The notes: generated by a model from the letters alone, not told the origin. Shown: positions 8,418-17,440, counted from the stretch's first letter. The stretch: 64,000 nucleotides of DNA from Chloroflexota bacterium (GCA_009838735.1 VXQZ01000020.1:68103-132102); one strand, 5' to 3'. Program-made: numbers and translations.

Positions 8418-8783
8418 CTACAAGGGGTCGTCGTCCTCGTCGAGTTGGGTTTCGTCTGCGAGGAGCGGGGGACCCTCACCCCAGCCCTCTCCCAGAGGGA
8501 GAGGGAGAAGGAGTGGGAGAGGGAGGGAGCCTTCGGAGGCTGGAGAGGAATAGGAACTGGGGCGGTCGTGGAGGTCGCGGAGGAGGTGTCGGGCGACGTC
8601 GAAGGGGTCGGTGGCGAGGTACATGCGGTGGTTGCGGCGGGCGCGATCGTTTGGGGCGAAGAGCTCGCGGACGACGGCGTCGAGGGCGTCGAGCCGGCGA
8701 TGCGCGGGGGCGTTGCTGTTGGCGCGCCGCCAGAGACGATCGATCTTGGCTCGGAAGTGGAAGGGGTTGGTCGTGCAGTTCAT
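8418..8783 (-). CDS. Hypothetical protein whose C-terminus is encoded by an intergenic repeat
   Basis: This is a 121-residue frame that I do not recognise. The first ~76 residues have an ordinary mix of Arg, Leu and Asp with helix-like spacing (KIDRLWRRAN, LDALDAVVREL, FDVARHLLRDL). The rest (LPLPLLLPLPLGEGWGEG) is the translation of the palindromic repeat at 8472-8505. GAGGA lies about 8 nt before the ATG, which supports translation. The simplest reading is a small gene whose original end was replaced by repeat insertion, or a decaying remnant. A chance frame is possible. Confidence 0.35.
   Translation of the reverse strand: MNCTTNPFHFRAKIDRLWRRANSNAPAHRRLDALDAVVRELFAPNDRARRNHRMYLATDPFDVARHLLRDLHDRPSSYSSPASEGSLPLPLLLPLPLGEGWGEGPPLLADETQLDEDDDPL
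8472..8505. repeat. CCCTCACCC/CCCTCTCCC palindromic repeat, copy 1
   Basis: CCCTCACCCC is followed by CCCTCTCCC, an AGA loop and GGGAGAGGG, a perfect 9-bp stem at 8485-8505. A second copy of the same layout lies at 60618-60650. This one is read through by the weak minus-strand gene at 8418-8783. Confidence 0.7.
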
Positions 8784-9072
8784 TCGTTGTTCCTCACGGG
8801 TAGATCAGGCGTTCAATGATAGGCACATATGTTCGTTGTTGGGAGGTTGAGATGTGTTGGGCTTGTCGCTACTGGCGTGGTGGGCGTGGCGGGGGTGCAG
8901 GGATGATCAGAGTGTGGTCGCGTGTTGAGATCTCGGTCTGGGCCCCGCGTCCCCTGTTCAAGCCAGGGGCAGGCAAGCGCGGGGCATCGGCAGGGGAGCG
9001 TGGAGCAGCGGCGAGGAGAGCGGGTCGGGTTAGTATTTTGGCATTGCTTCGCTAACTGAGATGGGAGCTGAG
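8784..9072. other. Intergenic stretch with nested hairpin
   Basis: No convincing gene is seen here. The stretch holds a two-level inverted repeat at 8942-8985: an outer perfect 8-bp stem GCCCCGCG/CGCGGGGC and an inner 6-bp stem CCCCTG/CAGGGG with a 7-nt loop. It shares the string GGCAAGCGCGGG with the palindrome at 23675-23704, so it is probably a relative of that repeat. The rest is G-rich sequence without a recognisable signal. Confidence 0.5.
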
Positions 9073-9945
9073 ATGGCGATCGATCTAACCCTTGGCGCGG
9101 TTCTGCCGACGAATGAGATTGGCGGCGATCCGTCGGCGATTCGCGACTTTGCCCAGGCGGTCGAAGGCATGGGCTTCGACCACCTATTGATCTATGACCA
9201 TGTGCTCGGGGCCGATCCGTCGGTGCACCGGATGACCGGTCCCTACACCGACGAGCACCCCTTCCACGAGGTCTTCGTCACGCTGGGTTTCATTGCCGCC
9301 TGCACGCGAAATCTGGGCATGGCGACCTGCGTGCTGGTCTTGCCCCAGCGTCAGACGGCGCTGGTGGCCAAGCAGGCGGCGCAGTTGGCCGTGCTCTCGG
9401 ACAACCGATTCCGCCTGGGCGTGGGCAGCGGCTGGAATCATGTCGAGTACGAGGCGCTGAACGAGAACTTCCGCAATCGGGGCCGCCGCCAGGAAGAACA
9501 GATCGAGCTGATGCGCGCGCTCTGGAACAATCACCTGGTCGATTTCGAGGGCGAGTTCCACACCGTCAAGTCCGCGGGGATTGAGCCGCGGCCGACCAAG
9601 CCGGTTGAGGTCTGGTTCGGCGGCGGCCACGATCTGCAGCTGCGCCGCACGGCGAAGATCGGCGACGGCTGGTTCCCGGTCGGGCCGCCGAACCCAGACT
9701 CGGCCGCGATGGTCGAAACGCTGCGCGGCTACCTGGCCGACAACGGCCGCGATGCGGACAGCTTCCCGATGGAACCCCAGGCGCAGTTCCGAGGCGGCAA
9801 CCCTGAACTGTGGGTGTCGCACGCGCAGAGCTGGGTCGACATGGGGGCCACGGCGATCTCGATCGCCACGATGAACGCCGGGTTGCCGGATATTGACGCC
9901 CACATCGACGCCGTGCGTCAGTATCGGGAAGCAGTGACGGCCTAG
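9073..9945 (+). CDS. LLM class flavin/F420-dependent oxidoreductase
   Basis: This 290-residue luciferase-like monooxygenase-fold protein resembles the F420-linked subgroup. Visible marks are an N-terminal strand with [17 protein letters not shown] near residue 43, [21 protein letters not shown] and VWFGGG. Such enzymes are TIM barrels that use reduced FMN or F420. I chose the second ATG (9073) over 9061 because GGGAG lies 6 nt before it. The substrate is unknown. The stop overlaps the convergent gpmA stop on a shared CTAG. Confidence 0.85.
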   Translation: MAIDLTLGAVLPTNEIGGDPSAIRDFAQAVEGMGFDHLLIYDHVLGADPSVHRMTGPYTDEHPFHEVFVTLGFIAACTRNLGMATCVLVLPQRQTALVAKQAAQLAVLSDNRFRLGVGSGWNHVEYEALNENFRNRGRRQEEQIELMRALWNNHLVDFEGEFHTVKSAGIEPRPTKPVEVWFGGGHDLQLRRTAKIGDGWFPVGPPNPDSAAMVETLRGYLADNGRDADSFPMEPQAQFRGGNPELWVSHAQSWVDMGATAISIATMNAGLPDIDAHIDAVRQYREAVTA

Positions 9946-10715
9946 GCTGAGCGGCCCTGGGCGGCGACGGCTGCTGCTGCTTCGGCTGCGGCCTCCTCGC
10001 CGGCGAGATAGCGGCGGTCGATCACGTTCATCTCGCTGTCGAGCGTGTAGGCGAGCGGCATCCCGGTGGGGATGTTGAGTTGGGTGATCTCGTCGTCCGA
10101 GACGGAATCCAGGTGCTTGACGATCGCGCGGATGCTGTTGCCGTGGGCGGCAACCAACAGGCGCTGGCCACTCTGCAGGGCGGGCACGATCTGCGACTGC
10201 CAGCAGGGCATGACCCGTTCGAGGGTCAGTTTGAGCGACTCGGCGGCCGGCAGATCGGCGGGGGGAATCTGCGCATAGCGGCGATCGAAGCGCGGATGAT
10301 CGGGATGATCACCGTCCAGCGGCGGCGGCGGGATGTCGTAGGAGCGGCGCCAAATGTGGACCTGATCGTCCCCGTGTTTGGCGGCGGTCTCGGCTTTGTT
10401 CAGGCCCTGCAGTCCGCCGTAGTGGCGCTCGTTCAGCCGCCAGTCTCGATGGACCGGTAGCCAGGGCGCATCAATCTCGTCGAGGACGATCCAGAGCGTA
10501 TGAATCGCGCGCTTGAGCAGCGAGGTCCAGGCGGCGTCGAACTCGATCCCCGCTTCGCGAATCTGCTGGCCGGCGCTGTGCGCTTCGGCAACGCCCTGTT
10601 CGGTCAGCGGCACATCGATCCAGCCTGTGAAGCGGTTCTCAAGATTCCACTGACTCTGGCCGTGCCGGACCAGAACCAGATTGGCCAGGTTGACCGGGCT
10701 GACGCCGTCTGACAT
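9942..10715 (-). CDS. gpmA: 2,3-bisphosphoglycerate-dependent phosphoglycerate mutase
   Basis: This enzyme of 257 residues interconverts 3- and 2-phosphoglycerate in glycolysis and gluconeogenesis. The phospho-acceptor His18 sits in LVRHGQS, followed by the family stretches [24 protein letters not shown] and AAHGNSIRA with the second catalytic His. The last ~20 residues form an Ala/Glu-rich tail ([14 protein letters not shown]). The ATG at 10715 is preferred over GTG at 10721 because TAGCCT lies exactly 6 nt upstream, pointing to a leaderless transcript. It is divergent from the HIT gene with about 50 bp between starts. Confidence 0.95.
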   Translation of the reverse strand: MSDGVSPVNLANLVLVRHGQSQWNLENRFTGWIDVPLTEQGVAEAHSAGQQIREAGIEFDAAWTSLLKRAIHTLWIVLDEIDAPWLPVHRDWRLNERHYGGLQGLNKAETAAKHGDDQVHIWRRSYDIPPPPLDGDHPDHPRFDRRYAQIPPADLPAAESLKLTLERVMPCWQSQIVPALQSGQRLLVAAHGNSIRAIVKHLDSVSDDEITQLNIPTGMPLAYTLDSEMNVIDRRYLAGEEAAAEAAAAVAAQGRSA

Positions 10716-10721
10716 GCGCAC

Positions 10722-10727
10722 AGGCTA
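10722..10727 (-). promoter_or_regulatory. Candidate -10 box of leaderless gpmA transcript
   Basis: On the minus strand this reads TAGCCT, six nucleotides before the ATG at 10715. No clear -35 hexamer is seen. Confidence 0.45.
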
Positions 10728-10764
10728 CCCTGCGTTTGCCATCGAACACCCCGGAGGGTGAACT

Positions 10765-11139
10765 GTGAGTGACGCATCCCGAGATGCTGAACGCTCGTCG
10801 GACACGGTGTTCGGCGCCATCGTTCGCGGTGAGATTCCGGCGGACATCGTCTACGAAGACGAGCGGTGCCTGGCCTTTCGCGACCTGAATCCGCAGGCGC
10901 CGACCCATGTGCTGGTGATCCCACGCGCCGGGATTAGCGGACTGCAGGAAGCGGACCAGGCCGACCCGTCGCTCCTGGGCCACCTGATGCAGGCGGCCCA
11001 GATCGTCGCCCGGCAAGAAGGGCTGGAGGATGACGGCTGGCGTGTCGTTGTGAATGTCGGCGAAGATGCCGGTCAGACGGTGGCCCATCTGCATTTGCAC
11101 GTGCTCGGCGGGCGCAAACTGTCCTGGCCGCCTGGCTAG
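10765..11139 (+). CDS. HIT family nucleotide-binding hydrolase (HINT-like)
   Basis: This is a 124-residue protein of normal HINT length. The histidine triad HLHLHVLGG gives His108, His110 and His112. Upstream are FGAIVRGEIPADIVYED and HVLVIPR, typical of HINT phosphoramidases that hydrolyse AMP-amide nucleotides. The start is GTG with GGAGGG 6 nt before it. It precedes livG by 9 bp and may share its transcript, though no functional link is evident. Confidence 0.93.
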   Translation: MSDASRDAERSSDTVFGAIVRGEIPADIVYEDERCLAFRDLNPQAPTHVLVIPRAGISGLQEADQADPSLLGHLMQAAQIVARQEGLEDDGWRVVVNVGEDAGQTVAHLHLHVLGGRKLSWPPG

Positions 11140-11148
11140 GCCCGCCTG

Positions 11149-11931
11149 ATGGACGTATTGCTCGATGTCCGTGAGTTGGACAAGCACTTCGGCGGCCTGC
11201 GCGCCTGCGACCAGGCGACGTTTCAGATCGAGACAGGGGCGATTGCCGGCATGATCGGGCCCAACGGCGCCGGCAAGACCACCGCGTTCAACTGCGTTGC
11301 CGGATTCCTGAAGCCCGACGGCGGACTGGTCTCGTTCGCGGGTGAGGACGTCACCGGATTTCCGCCGCACCGGATGTTCGACCGGGGTCTGGTCCGAACA
11401 TTCCAGATCCCCCAGGGACTGGAAACGATGACGGTCCTTGAAAACCTAATGCTGGCCGGCGAGCAGCAGTCGGGCGAGTCGCCCTGGCGCACCTTGCTGC
11501 TGCCCGGTCAGGTGCGGCGGGAGGAGGAGCGTCTGGAAGCGCGCGCTCACGAGGTGCTGGAGCAAACCCAGTTGGCGCACCAGGCATACATCCGCGCCGG
11601 CGCGCTGTCGGGTGGTCAACGAAAGCTGCTGGAACTGGCCCGCGCGTTGATGGCCGAACCGAAGATGATCCTGCTGGATGAACCCAGCGCCGGCGTCAAC
11701 CCGGCCCTGATCCGGCGGCTGGCCGACCATATCCGTGAACTGAGCGAACGATTGGGATTGACCTTCCTGATCATCGAACACAACCTCGATTTCATACGCC
11801 AGCTGTGCAATCCGGTGGTGGTGATGGCCCAGGGACGCGTGCTGGACGTGGGCGCGCCCGACGACGTGCTCGCCAATCCAGAGGTCCAGGCCGCGTATCT
11901 GAGCGGCCAGCGAACGGCTCGCAGCGCATGA
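11149..11931 (+). CDS. livG: Branched-chain amino acid ABC transporter ATPase LivG
   Basis: This 260-residue ATPase has Walker A GPNGAGKTT, the LivG-specific RTFQIPQGLETMTVLENLM stretch, signature LSGGQRKLLELARAL, Walker B MILLDEPSAGVNP and H-loop IIEHNL. It forms the motor of a type-I-binder-dependent importer with the next three genes. Its stop overlaps the livF start as ATGA. The HAAT family also moves amides, urea and short-chain organic acids, so amino-acid specificity is not certain. Confidence 0.92.
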   Translation: MDVLLDVRELDKHFGGLRACDQATFQIETGAIAGMIGPNGAGKTTAFNCVAGFLKPDGGLVSFAGEDVTGFPPHRMFDRGLVRTFQIPQGLETMTVLENLMLAGEQQSGESPWRTLLLPGQVRREEERLEARAHEVLEQTQLAHQAYIRAGALSGGQRKLLELARALMAEPKMILLDEPSAGVNPALIRRLADHIRELSERLGLTFLIIEHNLDFIRQLCNPVVVMAQGRVLDVGAPDDVLANPEVQAAYLSGQRTARSA

Positions 11932-12689
11932 CCGAGCGTCGTCCGTTGCTGCAGGTCGAGGCGTTCAGCGGCGGCTACGTCGACGGGATCGACATCATTC
12001 ACGAGGTAGGCATCGATCTCTATCGCGATGAGATCCTGACGATCATCGGCCCAAACGGGGCGGGAAAGTCGACGCTGCTCAAGGCGGTGGTCGGCGCGCT
12101 GCCGTTTGAGCGCGGCCGGCGCTGGTTCACGGGCGAGGATGTGAGCGGTTGGTCGACGCCGCGGATGATTGCCTCGGGCGTCGGCTACGTGCCGCAGGTC
12201 GACAACGTGTTCACCTCGCTCTCGATCCGAGAGAACCTCGAGATGGGCGGCTACATGCGCAACACCGGTCTGCGCGAGCGGATTGGCGAAGTCCTCGCCA
12301 TGTTTCCTGACCTCGAGAGCCGGCCGAACGAGCGCGCCAGCAGGCTCTCGGGCGGTCAGCGGCAGATGTTGGCGATGGCTCGGGCGCTGATGCTCGATCC
12401 GGTCATGCTCTGCCTCGACGAGCCGACGGCTGCGCTGTCGCCGGCGGCGAGAGGAGAGCTGTTCGCGCGGATCTACAAGATCCACATGTCGGGAGTCGGC
12501 ATGTTGATGGTCGAGCAGAACGCCACGGAGGCGTTGGTCTGGTCGGATCGCGCGGTCGTGATGGTCGATGGCGAGATTGCGCTCGAGGGCACCGGAACGG
12601 AGATGCTGACCAGCTCCGAGGTTGGGCGAGCCTTCCTCGGCCAGGCCGAGGGTGAGGGGTTCACGATCGAAGAAGGGTCGACGCTATAG
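11928..12689 (+). CDS. livF: Branched-chain amino acid ABC transporter ATPase LivF
   Basis: This 253-residue ATPase has Walker A GPNGAGKST, VPQVDNVFTSLSIRENLEMGG, signature LSGGQRQMLAMARAL, Walker B MLCLDEPTAALSP and the Glu-Gln-Asn after the last strand (MLMVEQNATEAL), all typical of LivF. The ATG at 11928 overlaps the livG stop by 4 nt. The stop TAG forms part of ATAG, which appears to contain the start of livH. Confidence 0.93.
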   Translation: MTERRPLLQVEAFSGGYVDGIDIIHEVGIDLYRDEILTIIGPNGAGKSTLLKAVVGALPFERGRRWFTGEDVSGWSTPRMIASGVGYVPQVDNVFTSLSIRENLEMGGYMRNTGLRERIGEVLAMFPDLESRPNERASRLSGGQRQMLAMARALMLDPVMLCLDEPTAALSPAARGELFARIYKIHMSGVGMLMVEQNATEALVWSDRAVVMVDGEIALEGTGTEMLTSSEVGRAFLGQAEGEGFTIEEGSTL

Positions 12690-13600
12690 AAATTGCGCAG
12701 CTGGTCACCATCGGAATCATTGTCGGCTCGATCATCGCGCTGGGAGCGATGGGATTGACGCTGGTCTTCGGTGTGCTCGGCATCGCTGACTTCGCCCACG
12801 GCGACAAGATGGGCTGGGGCATGTTCCTCGCCTTCTTCGTCGTCTCGTCCGAGGGCGCCAATCTGGGCTTCGCCGGCGGTCGATTCGGTTCGCTGTCGTT
12901 CGGTTGGGGGCTGGTGGTCGGCTTGTTGGTGGCGATGATCGGCGTCGCGCTGATCTCGGTCGTGCTCGAGCGACTGGTCTTCCGCCGGTTGCGGGTCACA
13001 GGCGGCGGCTTCTTCGTCTTCGCGATCGCCTCGCTGGGCATGTCGATCATGCTGCGCGCGGTGATCCAGCTGATCTGGGGGCCGTCCAACTTCCGCTTCA
13101 CGCCCGGCATCCACCCGGCCATCGAGGTCCTGGGAGGGATCAAGGTCAAACCCGATCAGTTCTTCATCGTGGGGGTCACATTCCTGGCGGCCGTGCTGCT
13201 CTACTGGCTGCTCTATCGCACGCGGTTTGGCAAGGCGATGCGAGCCACGGCCGACAATCCCGGCCTGGCCGAGGCCTCGGGCATCGATACCAACCGGATC
13301 CGCGTGGGGACCTGGATCATTGCCGGGATCTTCGGGGCGCTGGCCGGCGTGATGCTCGGTCTGCAGGCGGAAGTACGGTTCGACGCCGGATTCCGCCTGC
13401 TCCTGCCGCTGTTCGCCGCCGTGATCCTGGGCGGGATCGGCAATCCCTGGGGGGCGTTGATTGGAGGATTGACGGTCGGCATTGCGCAGGAGGTCTCGAC
13501 TGAGTGGATCAATACGGGGCTCAAACCGGGGATTCCGTTTGTCATCGTGATCGTGGTGCTGCTCCTGCGGCCTCGCGGCCTGTTCGGACAACAGCGTTAG
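12686..13600 (+). CDS. livH: Branched-chain amino acid ABC transporter permease LivH, probable non-ATG start
   Basis: This is a membrane permease of about 304 residues. The N-terminal segment LVTIGIIVGSIIALGAMGLTLVFGVLGIADFAHG matches the first helix of LivH proteins, ending in the family FAHG. The first ATG in frame (12749) falls in the middle of that helix. Between the preceding in-frame stop (12653) and 12749 there is no ATG, GTG or TTG. The best candidate is ATA at 12686, overlapping the livF stop as ATAG and lying 8 nt after AAGAAGGG. ATT at 12692 or CTG at 12701 are alternatives, as is a sequencing error. Confidence 0.85.
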   Translation: MEIAQLVTIGIIVGSIIALGAMGLTLVFGVLGIADFAHGDKMGWGMFLAFFVVSSEGANLGFAGGRFGSLSFGWGLVVGLLVAMIGVALISVVLERLVFRRLRVTGGGFFVFAIASLGMSIMLRAVIQLIWGPSNFRFTPGIHPAIEVLGGIKVKPDQFFIVGVTFLAAVLLYWLLYRTRFGKAMRATADNPGLAEASGIDTNRIRVGTWIIAGIFGALAGVMLGLQAEVRFDAGFRLLLPLFAAVILGGIGNPWGALIGGLTVGIAQEVSTEWINTGLKPGIPFVIVIVVLLLRPRGLFGQQR

Positions 13601-13612
13601 GGGCGCGCTGAG

Positions 13613-14683
13613 ATGGAACAGTTGCTGGTCGGTGCGATCACGCTTGTGACGTTCGACGGCGCCGTCAACTGGACGGTCGGCTTCCTGACCACGGTCGCGA
13701 TCTTCGCGATTCTGGCCCTGGCGTTGAATATCCAGTGGAGCGTCGGCATCCTCAACTTCGGCGTCGCCGCGTTCTTCATGGTTGGCGCCTACGTGTCGGC
13801 GGTGCTGACACTCCCCGCTCCTGAGGGACTCGAAGCCTATGTGGCCGGCTGGGGCCTGCCGATTCCGGTCGGCTGGTTGTTCGCGATGGTCTCGGGAGCG
13901 GTGCTGGCCCTGTTGCTGGGCATTCCGACGCTGCGGTTGCGCGACGATTTCCTCGCGATTGCGACGATCGGGGTCGCGGCCATCCTGCGCAGCATCGCCA
14001 ATTCGGTCGAAGGACTGGTCAACCGCAGCCGCGGGCTCAACGGCATCGACGGCTTCCTGGAGGATGAGGTCCAGGGCGGTGGTTACCGCTGGGTCGAACT
14101 GGCGATCGCGCTGGTCGTCCTGCTGGCGGTGTACTGGCTGGTGACCAGAGCGACCGCCTCACCCTGGGGCCGAACGCTGCGGGCGATCCGCGACAACGAG
14201 GACACGGCCAAGGCCTCGGGCAAGAACACGGTGCGGTTCCGCATGGGTGCCTTCATCCTGGGCGCGATGCTGATGGGCCTGGCGGGCGCGATCTACGCGC
14301 ATCGCAGCGGGACGATCTCTCCGCTGACGTTCTCGGACCTGCTGGGAACCTTCTTCGTCTGGACGATGCTGATTGTGGGCGGCAGCGGCAATCACCGCGG
14401 CGCTCTGTTGGGGGCGGTCGTCGTGGGATTCTTCTGGTTCGGCACGCCGCTGATCCAGGAAAGTCTGCCCGATTGGCTGGGCAGCCGCGTCTTCCAGGTG
14501 CGGCAACTGTTGATCGGCCTGTTGATCGTCGTCTTCCTGCTCTGGCGCCCGCAGGGTCTGCTGGCCGAGCGGGATCGGGTCAGCCGGTTTGTGTCGCAAG
14601 GCCCGGAGGATTCTTCCGGGGGACACGGCTCCCGGTGGCGGCGGTTGCGCGAGCGGGCGGTCGCTCAGTTGCCCAGGTCGTAG
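13613..14683 (+). CDS. livM: Branched-chain amino acid ABC transporter permease LivM
   Basis: This 356-residue permease pairs with LivH. Family marks are ALALNIQWSVGILNFGVAAFFMVGAY, RLRDDFLAIATIGVAAILR, RAIRDNEDTAKASGKNT and the late helix pair TMLIVGGSGNHRGALLGA. It follows livH by 12 bp. A basic Arg-rich tail extends past the usual end. Its last 19 nt overlap the 3' end of the convergent binding-protein gene. Confidence 0.93.
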   Translation: MEQLLVGAITLVTFDGAVNWTVGFLTTVAIFAILALALNIQWSVGILNFGVAAFFMVGAYVSAVLTLPAPEGLEAYVAGWGLPIPVGWLFAMVSGAVLALLLGIPTLRLRDDFLAIATIGVAAILRSIANSVEGLVNRSRGLNGIDGFLEDEVQGGGYRWVELAIALVVLLAVYWLVTRATASPWGRTLRAIRDNEDTAKASGKNTVRFRMGAFILGAMLMGLAGAIYAHRSGTISPLTFSDLLGTFFVWTMLIVGGSGNHRGALLGAVVVGFFWFGTPLIQESLPDWLGSRVFQVRQLLIGLLIVVFLLWRPQGLLAERDRVSRFVSQGPEDSSGGHGSRWRRLRERAVAQLPRS

Positions 14684-16116
14684 GCGATCCGGCGGGTGAT
14701 CTCGATTTGCCCGTCGGTGTCGAAGCGCCAGACGCCGATCGTGAAGCGGGTGATGTCGCCGTTGCCGTCCCAGGCGAGGGAGCTTTCCACGCCCCGGTAG
14801 TCGAAGGGCTCGCCGTGTTCCGCTGCATCTAAGGCGTGCGCGAGTTGGTCCGGGCCGAACACGGGACCATCGCCGTCGGCGACGGAGCGCAGGTGGTCGC
14901 GGATGGCTGCGCCGTCTGTGGACTGAGCGCTTTGCGCGGCCAGAGCGAGCGCGACCGTGGCGTCATAGACGGCGCGGACGTAGGTCAGAGACGTGTGCTC
15001 GGGGGCGCCCCACGCTTCGGCGTAGGCACGTTCCCAGAAGCGGGCCGAGGGGTTATCGGGGTTGTCGGCGGCGGCCGTACCGACCATGCCGGCGAGAATC
15101 TCAGGGCCGAGACTTCGAATCAAATCCGGGCTTTGATCAGTGTCGCCGAACAGGAAGCGGTCAAACAATCCCAGCTCGACCGCCTGACCAACACAGAGGG
15201 TGGAGCCGTCGCGAAAGGTAAAGAGAACCAGGGCGTCGGCCTCAGCGGCCGCGAGGGTCCGCAGCTCGTCGGCGCAGGATTCAGCATCGACGGCAATCGC
15301 GGCAGCGTTGAGACCACCGTCCCAGGCGTCGCGGAAGGAGTCAAACAGACCGCGTCCCCAGGCGTCGTCGCGATAGATCACTCCGACATGTTCGTGGCCA
15401 TGTTCGCGCGCGAGCTGGGCCAGGACGGGCCCCAACGCGCTGTCGGAAGGGACGGCGCGGAAGAAGAAGTCACCGTCGTTGGCGTCAGCCAGGGCGGGAG
15501 CGGTGGCCGACGGGCTAATCGTGGGAATGCCGAACGGCTCGATGACGCTCTCGATCACCGCCAGAGAGGCAGCGCTGGTGTTGGGGCCGACGACAGCGTG
15601 AACTCCCTCTTCCTCGATCAGGCGTCTGGCAACGGCGACGGCGAAGTCGGTGTCGAAGTTGATGTCGGCGATGACGCCGACGACCGGTTGTCCCAGTACG
15701 CCGCCCGCTGCATTGATGTGTTGAATCGCGAGTTTGAACGAGTTGCGGCGTTCGTGAGCGGTGCCGCCGACGGTCTGGATGAGCGCGATCTTGAGCGGTT
15801 CAACGCTCGTAGCCGCTTCAGACAGCGCGATCGGCGTGCTGTGGCGCCATCGGCCCATCTGCGCTCCGGGCTGGAGGAAGCGAGCCTCAGGGAAGATGTA
15901 CTCGCCCCATCCGTCGCCGGCGCGCCGTTGCAGGGCGACCTCTGTGCCGCCGTCGACAAGAGCGCGAGCCGCGATCCGCACGTCTCCGCCAGATGCCGTC
16001 TCGGTGCCGCCGTGACCGTCTCCGCTCGCCAGTTGCCAACCGGCGACTGCGATCAGGCCGATGACGGCGATCACAGCGACGATCCTGACGGTGTGGAATC
16101 GTGTGATTAAAGGCAA
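14665..16116 (-). CDS. Type-I periplasmic binding protein with N-terminal extra domain
   Basis: This is a 483-residue LivJ-like solute binder. Residues 10-30 form a membrane segment without a lipobox Cys, so it is anchored or secreted rather than a lipoprotein. Residues 45-98 are an added module (VRIAARALVDG, WGEYIFPEARF, MGRWRHSTPI) of a type I recall from exported proteins of Chloroflexota and Actinobacteria. The binder domain starts near 106 (PLKIALIQT) and shows HINAAGGVLGQPV, GPNTSAASLAV and IYRDDAWGRG. The start is TTG with GGGAG 7 nt upstream. It is the first of four clustered binder genes on this strand, convergent with livGFHM. The ligand is unknown. Confidence 0.88.
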   Translation of the reverse strand: MPLITRFHTVRIVAVIAVIGLIAVAGWQLASGDGHGGTETASGGDVRIAARALVDGGTEVALQRRAGDGWGEYIFPEARFLQPGAQMGRWRHSTPIALSEAATSVEPLKIALIQTVGGTAHERRNSFKLAIQHINAAGGVLGQPVVGVIADINFDTDFAVAVARRLIEEEGVHAVVGPNTSAASLAVIESVIEPFGIPTISPSATAPALADANDGDFFFRAVPSDSALGPVLAQLAREHGHEHVGVIYRDDAWGRGLFDSFRDAWDGGLNAAAIAVDAESCADELRTLAAAEADALVLFTFRDGSTLCVGQAVELGLFDRFLFGDTDQSPDLIRSLGPEILAGMVGTAAADNPDNPSARFWERAYAEAWGAPEHTSLTYVRAVYDATVALALAAQSAQSTDGAAIRDHLRSVADGDGPVFGPDQLAHALDAAEHGEPFDYRGVESSLAWDGNGDITRFTIGVWRFDTDGQIEITRRIAYDLGN

Positions 16117-16150
16117 CTCAACGCTCCCATGTGGTTATCGAATCCCGTGC

Positions 16151-17440
16151 TCAATAGGGGATGACGCCGGTGTCCTCGATACCCCCTGCTGAGGTAAATC
16201 GCCAGATGCCGACAAAGCCGCTCGCGAGATCGCCGTTCTCATCCCACTCGAGCGTCTGGGCTGCACCCTCGTAGTCGATGTCTTCACCATCTCGAGCTGC
16301 TTCGAGGCCGAGCCGGATACTGCCGATGTCGGCGAGCACGACCTTGCCCGGCGCCCCGCCGATTCGACGAAGCTGATCGCGGATCGCGGCGCCGTCGGTG
16401 GAGCCTGCGGCCGCCGCCGCAAGCGCGAATGCAATCGTCGCGTCATATGCCTGTTTCGTGTAGGGGAAGCCGTACGGTCGGTCATACTCGTCGATGAACG
16501 AGGATTCCCACAGCAATGCCGACTCGGTACCCGGGGCCGTGCCCGGCGCTGTCCCATGCATGCCGCCCAGGTGGGCCCCGCCGATCGCGTTGATCAGGCC
16601 CGGATTGCGGCTCGTCGGACCGAAAACGAACCGCTCGTACAGCCCGTTTTCGATCGATTCGCGCAGAATGATCGTTCCCTCCGGCACATAGGCGAGCATG
16701 ACCAGGGCCTCGGGCTGGTTCTCAAGGGACTGCTGAATCTCGCTCAAGTAAGTGGTCTGCTGCGGCGCCACGGCGACCATCACCACCTGGCCGCCCCAGG
16801 TCTCGACAAATGCCTCGGCGAACGAGTCGGCGATCCCCTGCCCCCAGGCGTCGTCGCGATAGATCACGCCGACGTTGGCATAGCCCTGCTCATCGACGAG
16901 CTGAGCCAGGGCCGGTCCCTGCACCTTGTCGTTGAGGGTGGCCCGAAAGAGAAAGTCGTTGTCGGCGGCAACCGCGAGCTGCGGCGAGGAGGATGCCGGG
17001 GAGATCTGCGGAATGCCGGCCGGGCCGGTGATGCTCTCGGCCACGGCCAGCGAGTTGGTGCTCGAGTGCGCCCCGACGATGACGTGCGCGCCCTCGATCT
17101 CGATCATCCGACGCGCCTCTTCGACCGCAATCGTGGGATCGGTGTTGGTGTCGCCAATCACAAATTCCACGGGTTGACCAAAGACGCCCCCGGCTGCGTT
17201 GATGTGCTTGATCGCCAGGAGGAATCCGTCACGCATCTCGACGCCGATCTCGGCGAGTCCGCCGGTGAGGTCGCCGAGGAAAGCGATCTTCAGTGGCCCG
17301 GGCTCAGCGCTCTGTTGAATCGACTGGTCTGTGCTCTGTCCGGCAGCCTGGGCCTGGGCTTGCTGCGATTCACTCTCGGAACCACAAGCAACCAGTAGTG
17401 CAGTCACGACCAAGAGGCAGAGAAACGAGATCAGACGCAT
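16151..17440 (-). CDS. Type-I solute-binding lipoprotein (LivJ-like)
   Basis: This is a 429-residue lipoprotein. The signal sequence ends at ALLVAC with Cys19, then a Gln/Ser/Glu-rich linker to about residue 48. The Venus-flytrap domain begins PLKIAFLGDLTGGLAEIG and carries KHINAAGGVFGQPVEF, GDTNTDPTIAVEEARR, VGAHSSTNSLAVAES and IYRDDAWGQG. These match LivJ/HAAT binders for amino acids, amides or short acids. It lies 34 bp from the binder gene at 14665-16116 and is its paralogue. Confidence 0.9.
   Translation of the reverse strand: MRLISFLCLLVVTALLVACGSESESQQAQAQAAGQSTDQSIQQSAEPGPLKIAFLGDLTGGLAEIGVEMRDGFLLAIKHINAAGGVFGQPVEFVIGDTNTDPTIAVEEARRMIEIEGAHVIVGAHSSTNSLAVAESITGPAGIPQISPASSSPQLAVAADNDFLFRATLNDKVQGPALAQLVDEQGYANVGVIYRDDAWGQGIADSFAEAFVETWGGQVVMVAVAPQQTTYLSEIQQSLENQPEALVMLAYVPEGTIILRESIENGLYERFVFGPTSRNPGLINAIGGAHLGGMHGTAPGTAPGTESALLWESSFIDEYDRPYGFPYTKQAYDATIAFALAAAAAGSTDGAAIRDQLRRIGGAPGKVVLADIGSIRLGLEAARDGEDIDYEGAAQTLEWDENGDLASGFVGIWRFTSAGGIEDTGVIPY

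Noticed and set aside
8324-8803. 159-codon plus-strand Gly/Arg-rich frame
   Set aside because: It is low-complexity translation of G-rich repeat sequence with no ribosome site.
14836-16110. 424-codon plus-strand frame over the first binder gene
   Set aside because: It is a complement of a well-supported binding protein with no recognisable domain.
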